7,594 nucleotides of DNA, taken from NCBI GenBank assembly GCA_023259235.1, contig JAHFQQ010000170.1, positions 1 through 7,594 of the forward strand. Reading direction: 5' to 3'. The notes beneath the pieces are model-generated. The model was not told where the DNA came from and made no database searches. It saw only the letters and a list, made by a program, of their open reading frames with translations. Made by a program: the position numbers and the translations under genes. This document shows, in pieces, positions 1 to 5,879 of this stretch. Position 1 is the stretch's first letter. Each line of letters starts with the position of its first letter. Source of the DNA: Polaromonas sp. GTDB taxonomy: Bacteria > Pseudomonadota > Gammaproteobacteria > Burkholderiales > Burkholderiaceae_C.

Positions 1-543
1 TTGTTTCGGGATCGATTGCGCCAACGCGATGCCCAGCAGGCTGGATGCCTGCCAACTGGCCCAGTTCAGGCTGCCGCCACCCCACAGATAAGCCAGTTGC
101 GAGCGGCGCTGGGCCGCGTCCACGGGTGGATGTTCGAAGCGCCGCACAAACAGGACGTAGGTCATGTCGGTGGTGACATAGCCGGTCAGCAGGCGCAGCG
201 GCCGGGGCAGGTGCATGACGTAGCCGCGCAGGTGGGCGCTGAACACCACAAAGCGCAGGTTCACGCAAAAGCTGGTCGCCAGAATCACCCACACCGGGGC
301 ACTGGCGGCAATCAGCGGAATGGCCGCCAGCTGCGAACTGCCGGCAAACACCAGCAGTGTCATCGCCACTGACTCGAGTGTCGACATGCCCGAGTCGACC
401 ATGGCCACGCCCAGCATCAGGCCCCAGGCCGCCAGGCCGGGCGACACGCTGGACATCTCGCGCGCGCCCTGGCGGAACTCGGGGTGATGCAACAACGCGG
501 ACAACCCATGGCGCAAACGCCCAGCGGCGCCGCGCGCCGTCAT
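1..543 (-). CDS. azlC: AzlC-family branched-chain amino acid permease, partial (3' end beyond window)
   Basis: This minus-strand frame starts at ATG 543-541 and stays open to base 1, giving 181 residues with the C-terminus missing. It reads as an AzlC-type inner-membrane protein, the large subunit of the AzlCD exporter of branched-chain amino acids. Visible family signatures are VFAGSSQLAAIPL (about residues 65-77) and FCVNLRFVVFSAHLRGY (about 92-108), set among hydrophobic stretches that look like membrane helices. The N-terminal 30 residues are polar and basic, as expected for a cytoplasmic lead-in. The start codon overlaps the fmt stop in an ATGA, so translation is probably coupled to fmt; no strong Shine-Dalgarno sequence precedes it. 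The small partner AzlD would be expected just beyond the left edge. The family call comes from motifs; the substrate is inferred from the family. Confidence 0.87.
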   Translation of the reverse strand, partial: MTARGAAGRLRHGLSALLHHPEFRQGAREMSSVSPGLAAWGLMLGVAMVDSGMSTLESVAMTLLVFAGSSQLAAIPLIAASAPVWVILATSFCVNLRFVVFSAHLRGYVMHLPRPLRLLTGYVTTDMTYVLFVRRFEHPPVDAAQRRSQLAYLWGGGSLNWASWQASSLLGIALAQSIPKQ

Positions 544-1538
544 GGCCGTGGCACTTCGAACACCTGTCCGGCCTGCATGGGAAAGCCGCGCAGAAAGTCG
601 GCCGCTGGCAGGCGTTTGCCGCCAGCGCGTTGCAGTTCGGTCAGCGTCAGCACCCCGTCGCCCGCCACCACCTGCACACCTTCCGCGTTTGCAGATAAAA
701 TCGTGCCGCAGCCCTTATGTAATGGGTTACCTTCACTATTAATCTGGGAGCGCCAGAGTTTGATGCTGTCCGGACCCAATTGAGCAACAGCGCCCGGAAA
801 CGGATCGAACGCACGGATGCGCCGCTCAATCACGGCTACCGGCTGCCGCCAGTCCACGCGGGCTTCGGTCTTCTCGATCTTTTTGGCGTGGGTCACGCCG
901 TGCGCGGGCTGGGTTACCGGCTTGAGCCGGCTGCGCCTGGCCAGTTCCAGCGCTTCGACGATCAGCCGCCCGCCCAGCGCGGCGAGTCTGCCCTGCAGCG
1001 TGCCGGTGGTGTCCGTGGGCTGGATGGGGAGTTTTTCCATCAGCAGTATGGCGCCGGTATCCAGGCCGGCATCCATTTGCATGATGGTCACGCCGGTTTC
1101 GGCATCGCCCGCCTCAATCGCCCGGTGGATCGGCGCGGCGCCGCGCCAGCGCGGCAGCAATGAAGCATGGATGTTGAGGCAGCCCAATTTACGAGCTCCC
1201 GCGCTGTTCACTTCGTGCAATGAATCGAGCACCCACTGCGGCAGGATCAGCCCGTAGGCGGCGACCACCATGACATCGGCATGCGCCGTCTCGATTGCGG
1301 CACGCGCTGCTGCGGCGTCTTCCGGAAACCTGCCGTCCAGGCGCAGGCTGCGAGGTTGCGCAACCGGGATATGCAGGCTTTCAGCCCACTGCCTGACTGG
1401 CGAGGCCTGCAGTTTCATGCCGCGGCCGGCCGGCCGGTCGGGCTGTGTCAGCACCAGCGGGATTGCAAACCCCGCGGCGTACAGGCTTTGCACGGCGACG
1501 CGGGCGAATTCCGGCGTGCCGGCAAAAATGACTTTCAA
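540..1538 (-). CDS. fmt: Methionyl-tRNA formyltransferase
   Basis: Transfers a formyl group from 10-formyl-tetrahydrofolate to Met-tRNA(fMet) in the cytoplasm, making the initiator for bacterial translation. The protein has 332 residues, close to the usual 310-330. The N-terminal formyltransferase domain opens MKVIFAGTPEFA and carries the catalytic triad Asn122, His124 (in LNIHASLLPRWRGAAPI) and Asp160 (in MDAGLDTG). The C-terminal tRNA-binding OB-fold domain begins near residue 215, with the conserved KIEKTEARVDW and IRAFDPFPGA segments. The start codon is TTG (1538-1536), not ATG: homology begins exactly there, and AGGA (1548-1545) lies six bases upstream. It follows the lipoprotein gene by 31 bases and its TGA overlaps the azlC start, so it sits inside an operon with its functional partner def. 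Nothing suggests loss of function. Confidence 0.98.
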   Translation of the reverse strand: MKVIFAGTPEFARVAVQSLYAAGFAIPLVLTQPDRPAGRGMKLQASPVRQWAESLHIPVAQPRSLRLDGRFPEDAAAARAAIETAHADVMVVAAYGLILPQWVLDSLHEVNSAGARKLGCLNIHASLLPRWRGAAPIHRAIEAGDAETGVTIMQMDAGLDTGAILLMEKLPIQPTDTTGTLQGRLAALGGRLIVEALELARRSRLKPVTQPAHGVTHAKKIEKTEARVDWRQPVAVIERRIRAFDPFPGAVAQLGPDSIKLWRSQINSEGNPLHKGCGTILSANAEGVQVVAGDGVLTLTELQRAGGKRLPAADFLRGFPMQAGQVFEVPRP

Positions 1539-1544
1539 GAATTA

Positions 1545-1548
1545 TCCT
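1545..1548 (-). promoter_or_regulatory. Ribosome binding site of fmt (AGGA before TTG start)
   Basis: On the minus strand AGGA is followed by six bases (TAATTC) and then TTG. The good spacing supports the TTG as the true fmt start, and no ATG or GTG in this frame gives a better match to the family N-terminus. Confidence 0.7.
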
Positions 1549-1569
1549 GTGCAGTGGCAGATGCTGGGC

Positions 1570-2079
1570 TCAGCGCGTCTCTGGCCCGTCCGGGAGCGGT
1601 TCGTCGGTGGTCAGCCACTTGCGCACCCGGCCCGAGGCATCCAGAAAAATGTGCAGGCGACGATGGCCACTGAAATCCTGATAACGGTAGGTCCAGATGT
1701 CGCCCTGAAAGCTCATCACCCGTTCAATCTGGGCCGGCTTGCCGAACATCCGTTCGACATCCGCGGCGTTCCACTGGTCCGGGACGATGCGGTTGAATTT
1801 TTCGAACTCCAGCACCTGATCCACGCTGAGCAGGCGCCCGCCTGCGTCAAAATCAAGGTTGTACACCTGAGTGCCGGCGGGCTCCTGCGAGTATTGCAGC
1901 CGCTCGCCGGAGGGCAAGGCGTATTCGGCGCTCGGCGGGCCCAGGCGCTTGATCACATCGGCACGCAGGGCTCCGGGCTTTTCCCATTGCGGCACGCCCG
2001 CGCAACCAGCCAGCACCAGTGCCGCTGCCCAGAGCGGCCAGCCGGGGTTGAAAAAATTGCAAGCGGCACGCGGTTTCAT
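1570..2079 (-). CDS. Outer-membrane lipoprotein with two BamE/OmlA-like modules
   Basis: A 169-residue predicted lipoprotein. The N-terminus has a basic start, a hydrophobic stretch (about residues 14-24) and a lipobox LAGC at 23-26, so Cys26 would be lipidated. Residue +2 is Ala, which by the Lol rule favours the outer membrane. The mature part seems to hold two related units of the SmpA/OmlA (BamE-like) type. Unit 1 runs from D41 (DVIKRLGPPSAEY) to about V86 (FDAGGRLLSV). Unit 2 runs from D107 (DVERMFGKPAQIE) to about W155 (LDASGRVRKW). Each has a helix ending in (L/F)GxP followed by strands and a (D)AxGR turn. The start overlaps the def stop (ATGA), and AAGGA (2093-2089), inside def, lies nine bases upstream. 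It separates def from fmt. It is not canonical BamE, which is smaller and has one module. Its role is unknown; envelope assembly is only an inference. Confidence 0.84.
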   Translation of the reverse strand: MKPRAACNFFNPGWPLWAAALVLAGCAGVPQWEKPGALRADVIKRLGPPSAEYALPSGERLQYSQEPAGTQVYNLDFDAGGRLLSVDQVLEFEKFNRIVPDQWNAADVERMFGKPAQIERVMSFQGDIWTYRYQDFSGHRRLHIFLDASGRVRKWLTTDEPLPDGPETR

Positions 2080-2585
2080 GCCAGTTCGTCCTTGATCTGC
2101 TTGATCATTTTGGTCTTGATCCGTTTGCGCTTCAAAGGCGAGAGGTATTCCACAAACACCTTGCCGACCAAGTGATCCATTTCATGCTGGATGCAAACTG
2201 CCAGCATGCCCTCGGTGTCATGCAACTGGTGCTTGCCGTCCAGATCCAGCGCACGCACCTTCACGGCGACCGAGCGTTCCACGCCGTCGTAAATGCCGGG
2301 CACCGACAGGCAGCCCTCTTCGCCGACGCGGGTCTCGTCGCTGGCCCAGATGATCTCCGGGTTGATCAGCACCAGCGGCTGGTCTCGTGTTTCGCTGACG
2401 TCAATCACGATCAGGCGCTCATGCACATCGACCTGCGTGGCCGCCAGCCCAATCCCCGCTGCTTCGTACATGGTCTCAAGCATGGCATTGGCGAGCTTGC
2501 GCAAGCGCGCGTCGAAAGCGGCCACGGGTCTGGCAATCGTGCGCAAACGCGGGTCAGGGTAGCGAAGGATGGTCAACGGGGTCAT
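2076..2585 (-). CDS. def: Peptide deformylase
   Basis: A metalloenzyme, usually with Fe2+ in vivo, that removes the N-formyl group from nascent polypeptides at the ribosome exit. All three family motifs are present: GIGLAATQ (residues 44-51), EEGCLSVP (89-96) and QHEMDH (133-138). The metal ligands are Cys92, His134 and His138, and Glu135 is the catalytic acid/base. The C-terminus YLSPLKRKRIKTKM matches the helix of the type 1B gammaproteobacterial and betaproteobacterial enzymes. I chose ATG 2585-2583, which gives 169 residues, the usual length, and begins MTPLTILRYPDPRLR as homologs do. The frame is open for 32 more codons upstream (to 2681), but that part resembles nothing in the family. 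No clear Shine-Dalgarno precedes the chosen ATG. It is first gene of the minus-strand operon, and its stop overlaps the lipoprotein start by four bases. Confidence 0.98.
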   Translation of the reverse strand: MTPLTILRYPDPRLRTIARPVAAFDARLRKLANAMLETMYEAAGIGLAATQVDVHERLIVIDVSETRDQPLVLINPEIIWASDETRVGEEGCLSVPGIYDGVERSVAVKVRALDLDGKHQLHDTEGMLAVCIQHEMDHLVGKVFVEYLSPLKRKRIKTKMIKQIKDELA

Positions 2586-2784
2586 GGGGAGTAAATGGGA
2601 GGATGTCGCTATTTTCGCCACTTTTCCCGGTTTTTTCAGCGCTCTGATATTCCCGGAATCGTGTAATCGTTGCTTAATCAAGGGCTTAAGTACAAAATCG
2701 CTTGTAATTTATCAAGTCAAAAGCACGGACTGATACCGTCTTTTTCATCAAGCCGCAAGCGTGTCAGCCTCAAGGGCCTTCAAG
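2586..2784. promoter_or_regulatory. Divergent promoter region between def operon and LysM gene
   Basis: About 200 bases lie between the two divergent starts, with AT-rich sequence around 2690-2720 unlike the coding flanks. It must hold promoters for both directions, but no box is convincing. On the plus strand TTGCTT (2670-2675) is 17 bases from CAAAAT (2693-2698), or 15 from TACAAA (2691-2696). On the minus strand TTGACT (2720-2715) is a fair -35 without a good -10. A short palindrome ATTCC-C-GGAAT lies at 2649-2659, and TTCCCGG occurs twice (2624-2630 and 2650-2656) in the def leader. All of these could be chance. Confidence 0.5.
2772..2776 (+). promoter_or_regulatory. Ribosome binding site deciding the LysM gene start
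   Basis: AAGGG lies eight bases before ATG 2785. It favours that start over the in-frame GTG at 2761, which has no purine-rich sequence in front of it and would add eight residues ahead of the signal peptide. Confidence 0.55.
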
Positions 2785-4005
2785 ATGCAAACTATTTTTG
2801 GTCGTCTCAGTCGTATTTCAATAGCTGCCGCGGCCCTGCTGGGTGCCACCGCCGGCCTGCATGCGCAGAACTACCCGATTACTGCCAGCCAGCGGGCCAC
2901 CGCTACCCAGGTGGCCGAGACCGGTATTGCCCTGGGCGAGCTGATGCCCAATGCACCTGACCATTACACCGTCAAACGGGGCGACACACTGTGGGCAATT
3001 TCCGGCCTGTTCCTCAAAAGCCCATGGCGCTGGCCGGAATTGTGGGGCATGAACCTGCAGGAAATTCGCAATCCTCACCGGATCTACCCGGGCCAGCAGC
3101 TCACCCTTGAAAAAGCCAATGGCCGGGCCATGCTGCGCAGTAGTCAGGCCGCTGGCGATGGCCCGCCAACCGATACCGTGCGGGTTTCACCCCGTACCCG
3201 CTACGAGTCACTGGCAGACACCGCCATCCCGACGCTGGCCTTCAGCGCCATTGAGCCTTTCCTCACGGAAGCCATGATTGTCGATGAGGCGACGTTTACA
3301 ACCGCTCCGCGCATTGTGGCCACGCAGGAAGGCCGCGTGCTGCTCAGCCGGGGTGACCGCGCCTACGCGCGCGGCGAATACGTGGGCGGCGGGGTCGGCA
3401 CTCCCCTGAGCGATGCCGATGGGGAACCTCGGGACTATCGGGTGTTCCGCGACGCGACCCCCCTGAAAGACCCGACAACCCGGGAAATTCTGGGCTATGA
3501 AGCGCAGTATGTTGGCAAGGCCGAACTGGTGCGCCCCGAGTCCCTGGCCGAGACCAGCGACCGGGATGGCAAGATGCAAACCGAGATTGTGCCGGCCACC
3601 ATTGACATCGTGCTCTCCAAGGAAGAAATCCGTGTTGGTGACCGGCTGGTTCCGGAACCGCCCCGTGAATTGCTCAGCTACGTACCGCGTGCACCGACAA
3701 TTCCCATCACCGGCCAGATTGTTTCAGTTTATGGCGACGCGGTGGCTTATGCTGCGGAAAATCATGTCGTGGTAATCAACCGGGGTGCTTCTGACGGCCT
3801 GGAGCGGGGTCACGTCATGGCCCTCTACAAGGACGGCCAGCGCCTGCGGGACAAGACCGACAGCGCCTGGCCGCAGATCAAGCTGCCCAACGAGCGCAAC
3901 GGCCTGATGATGGTGTTCCGCACCTTTGATCACCTGTCCTATGCGCTGGTTCTGCAGGTGACCGATGGCGTCAAGGTGGGTGACCGCTTCGCCAACCCGA
4001 ATTAA
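2785..4005 (+). CDS. Exported LysM-domain protein
   Basis: A 406-residue protein predicted to be exported and to bind peptidoglycan. From ATG 2785 the N-terminus is a classical signal peptide: basic residues (Arg7, Arg10), a hydrophobic core at about 11-22, and a likely cut after LHA (27|28). One LysM domain follows at about residues 60-108, from HYTVKRGDTLWAIS to YPGQQLTL, with an aromatic insert SPWRWPELW. LysM binds N-acetylglucosamine-containing glycans. The remaining 300 residues match no domain I can name, but appear built mostly of beta strands; a segment near 325-350 (NRGASDGLERGHVMALYKDG) has the spaced Gly pattern seen in FlgT-like C-terminal domains. No peptidase or lytic transglycosylase signature is visible. 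An in-frame GTG at 2761 is possible but less likely. It lies 102 bases ahead of dprA in the same direction. A link to DNA uptake through the wall is a guess. Confidence 0.88.
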   Translation: MQTIFGRLSRISIAAAALLGATAGLHAQNYPITASQRATATQVAETGIALGELMPNAPDHYTVKRGDTLWAISGLFLKSPWRWPELWGMNLQEIRNPHRIYPGQQLTLEKANGRAMLRSSQAAGDGPPTDTVRVSPRTRYESLADTAIPTLAFSAIEPFLTEAMIVDEATFTTAPRIVATQEGRVLLSRGDRAYARGEYVGGGVGTPLSDADGEPRDYRVFRDATPLKDPTTREILGYEAQYVGKAELVRPESLAETSDRDGKMQTEIVPATIDIVLSKEEIRVGDRLVPEPPRELLSYVPRAPTIPITGQIVSVYGDAVAYAAENHVVVINRGASDGLERGHVMALYKDGQRLRDKTDSAWPQIKLPNERNGLMMVFRTFDHLSYALVLQVTDGVKVGDRFANPN

Positions 4006-4031
4006 GTGCTCCGTTTCCTGAGCCGGCACCA

Positions 4032-4053
4032 ATGGCTGCTGTTTTGAAGCCAT
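4032..4053 (+). other. Inverted repeat between LysM gene and dprA
   Basis: ATGGCT (4032-4037) and AGCCAT (4048-4053) can form a six-pair stem with a ten-base loop. There is no run of T after it, so it is a poor intrinsic terminator. It could be a weak mRNA hairpin or chance. The rest of the 102-base gap (4006-4107) shows nothing else that I recognise. Confidence 0.25.
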
Positions 4054-4107
4054 CTCACGGCCGCACTCTGGCGGGGTTCGGTCGCATCTGCTGAACCCTG
4101 CGATCAC

Positions 4108-5232
4108 ATGGACTCTCAGGAACTTCAAGCCTGGTTGCGGCTGATGCTGTCGCCCGGCGTCGGCAATGAAACCGCTCGCAAGCTGCTGGCCGCCTTTGGC
4201 TCGGCACAGGCTGTTTTTGAACAGAGCAGCGCCACCTTGCGGCAACTCGGTTCCGACAAACTGGCCAGGGCCCTGCAAACTGAGCCTGCTGCTCTGCGCG
4301 CGCAATTGCAGACCACGCTGGACTGGCTTCAGGCCGGTGATGACCGGCAGGTGGTTACCCTTGGCGATACCGCTTACCCACCCGAACTGCTCGACATCGA
4401 AGACCCGCCGCTGATGCTTTATATGCTTGGCGCCCTTGTAAACCCTGCGCAGCGTGCTACTAAAACATTGGCAATCAAGCTGGCCATCGTGGGTAGCCGC
4501 AACCCGACGCCACAGGGCGAAGCGAACGCCCGCCAGTTCGCCAGGGCGTTCGCCAGTGCCGGGCTCTGCATCGTGTCGGGGCTGGCGCTGGGGATTGATG
4601 GCGCAGCCCACGACGGCGCGCTGCTGGGCGGCGGTACTACCATTGCCGTGGTTGGCACCGGGCTGGACCGGGTCTATCCGAAGAAAAATCTCCCGCTGGC
4701 GCACCGGATTGCCCGGCAGGGCATGATCATCAGCGAGTTTGCGCTCGGCACTCCGCCGTTAATGGCTAATTTTCCAAGACGCAACCGCATCATCTCCGGC
4801 CTGTCGCGCGGCACGCTGGTTGTCGAGGCGGCGCTGCAATCGGGCTCGCTGATCACGGCACGGCTGGCGGCAGAGCAGGGCAGGGAAGTGTTTGCCATTC
4901 CTGGCTCGATTCACTCGCCATTGTCCCGCGGCTGCCACGCGCTGATCAAGCAGGGAGCCAAACTGGTCGAGGTGGCGCAAGATGTGCTGCAGGAGCTGAA
5001 TCTTCCGGTGCCTGCAGCGGCAGCGGGTGCTGACGACGATGATACGGACGCGCAGCAGCCCGACGCCCCGCTCCTTGCCGCGCTGGGTTTTGATGCCGTG
5101 AGTCTGGATGCGCTGCAGGCGCGCTGCGGGCTGGATACCGCCCGCCTGCAGGCAATGCTGCTTGAACTCGAGCTCGACGGACAGGTCACGCGCCTGCCCG
5201 GGGGCTTGTTCCAGCGAATGGCAACGGGTTAA
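4108..5232 (+). CDS. dprA: DNA processing protein DprA (Smf)
   Basis: Binds incoming single-stranded DNA in the cytoplasm and loads RecA on it during natural transformation. It has 374 residues. An N-terminal SAM-like helical region (about 1-75, with SPGVGNETARKLLAAFG) is followed by the Rossmann-like DNA-binding core (about 85-295): VGSRNPTPQG (128-137), SGLALGIDGAAH (157-168), GTGLDRVYPKKN (183-194), FPRRNRIISGLS (222-233), QSGSLITA (244-251) and IPGS (264-267). An acidic Ala/Asp-rich linker (about 301-320) leads to a winged-helix domain (about 321-372), as in many proteobacterial DprA. The segment before VGSR is a little longer than usual. ATG 4108 is the only possible start after the in-frame stop at 4045, and no Shine-Dalgarno is obvious. 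All core motifs are intact, so the protein should be functional. Whether the organism is competent cannot be told from here. Confidence 0.97.
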   Translation: MDSQELQAWLRLMLSPGVGNETARKLLAAFGSAQAVFEQSSATLRQLGSDKLARALQTEPAALRAQLQTTLDWLQAGDDRQVVTLGDTAYPPELLDIEDPPLMLYMLGALVNPAQRATKTLAIKLAIVGSRNPTPQGEANARQFARAFASAGLCIVSGLALGIDGAAHDGALLGGGTTIAVVGTGLDRVYPKKNLPLAHRIARQGMIISEFALGTPPLMANFPRRNRIISGLSRGTLVVEAALQSGSLITARLAAEQGREVFAIPGSIHSPLSRGCHALIKQGAKLVEVAQDVLQELNLPVPAAAAGADDDDTDAQQPDAPLLAALGFDAVSLDALQARCGLDTARLQAMLLELELDGQVTRLPGGLFQRMATG

Positions 5233-5293
5233 TTTCCGTTGTCACGGGATAGTCCGGCGGCCGACACCTCAAACGTCATCCGCGGCAACACGC

Positions 5294-5324
5294 TTGACAC
5301 GACCGCCGCGGTCTGCGTTATATT
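5294..5324 (+). promoter_or_regulatory. Promoter of smg with long spacer, predicting a leaderless mRNA
   Basis: A perfect -35 TTGACA (5294-5299) is followed after 19 bases by TATATT (5319-5324), five of six matches to the -10 consensus. Other registers, TTATAT at 18 or GTTATA at 17, match less well. The -10 ends six bases before the smg ATG, so transcription would begin at or within a base or two of its A. This suggests smg is transcribed independently of dprA, as leaderless mRNA. It is the best promoter-like sequence that I see in the window. Confidence 0.62.
5301..5313. promoter_or_regulatory. 13-base palindrome in the smg promoter spacer (possible operator)
   Basis: GACCGC-C-GCGGTC is a perfect inverted repeat around one base, lying wholly between the -35 and -10 boxes and centred at 5307, near the middle of the spacer. 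CCGCGG also occurs at 5280-5285 and 5306-5311, on both sides of the -35 box. A dyad in a 19-base spacer is the arrangement of MerR-type regulated promoters, but the half-sites match no operator that I know and GC-rich DNA makes such repeats by chance. Confidence 0.3.
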
Positions 5325-5330
5325 GAGTCC

Positions 5331-5837
5331 ATGTTTGAAGTATTGGTGTACGTTTACGAGAATTACTGGCAAGGCGACGCTTGCCCCGAACTCACGCGAC
5401 TGAGTCGCAAACTCACTGCCGTGGGATTTGACGCCGAAGAGATTCAGGCGGCCTTGGTGTGGCTGGATGGCTTGAACATGGCGGCTCAGGGTGCGCGGGG
5501 CAATCGGGCAGCATCGGCCGCGACGAACGCCATCGTCAACACGGCCAGCATGCAGCCGCAATCGGCCAGCAGCTTGCGTGTTTATTCGGTTGCCGAACAA
5601 ATGCATCTGGGCGCGCAAAGCCTGGGATTTGTCAGTTTTCTGGAGTCCTCCGGTGTCCTGCCGCCGCCCATGCGCGAGATCGTCATGGACCGCGCCATGG
5701 CGGCTCCCGGCGATCCGGTCACGCTGGACGACCTGAAAATCATCGTGCTCATGGTGTACTGGAGTTTTGGCGAGGAGCCCGATGCGCTGGTGCTCGACGA
5801 ATTATGTGACGACGCGCAGTGTCGCGTCGCCCATTAA
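5331..5837 (+). CDS. smg: Smg family protein (DUF494)
   Basis: A 168-residue cytoplasmic protein of the Smg/DUF494 family, found next to dprA in many proteobacteria; its biochemical role is not established. The N-terminus MFEVLVYVYENYW matches the family start (MF-(D/E)-VL-Y). The helical segment LTAVGFDAEEIQAALVWLDGL (about 28-48) and the C-terminal LDDLKIIVLMVYWS (about 132-145) are also typical. The middle (about 50-81) is Ala/Ser/Asn/Gln-rich low complexity, a little longer than in the enterobacterial protein of about 157 residues. The start is fixed by homology and lies directly below a strong -10 box with no Shine-Dalgarno. It is 98 bases after dprA. The usual next gene, topA, is absent; a convergent gene lies there instead. 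Confidence 0.93.
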   Translation: MFEVLVYVYENYWQGDACPELTRLSRKLTAVGFDAEEIQAALVWLDGLNMAAQGARGNRAASAATNAIVNTASMQPQSASSLRVYSVAEQMHLGAQSLGFVSFLESSGVLPPPMREIVMDRAMAAPGDPVTLDDLKIIVLMVYWSFGEEPDALVLDELCDDAQCRVAH

Positions 5838-5855
5838 GCCTCTGATCCAGGACCC

Positions 5856-5879
5856 GCTCGCCAGTGAACCTAAGCGAGC
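5856..5879. terminator. Possible hairpin at the smg / DUF1631 convergent junction
   Basis: GCTCGC (5856-5861) and GCGAGC (5874-5879) can pair around a 12-base loop that includes the DUF1631 stop codon. The position between two converging genes suits a shared terminator, but there is no T run on either strand, so an intrinsic terminator is doubtful. Confidence 0.25.

Noticed and set aside
1..539. Plus-strand open frames at the left edge
   Set aside because: The minus strand here encodes AzlC with clear motifs, so these are antisense shadows.
1270..2175. A 301-codon open frame on the plus strand
   Set aside because: It lies antisense to the fmt 5' part, the lipoprotein and the end of def, with no recognisable domain; long antisense frames are common in GC-rich DNA.
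2586..2681. An in-frame N-terminal extension of peptide deformylase by 32 residues
   Set aside because: The family begins at the methionine at 2585; the extension shows no similarity to deformylases and would occupy the promoter region.
2761..2784. GTG start for the LysM protein
   Set aside because: ATG 2785 has AAGGG eight bases upstream and starts a clean signal peptide. The GTG has no ribosome binding site.
3724..4704. A 326-codon open frame on the minus strand
   Set aside because: It is antisense to the end of the LysM gene and half of dprA, both well supported. Its translation has no family features.
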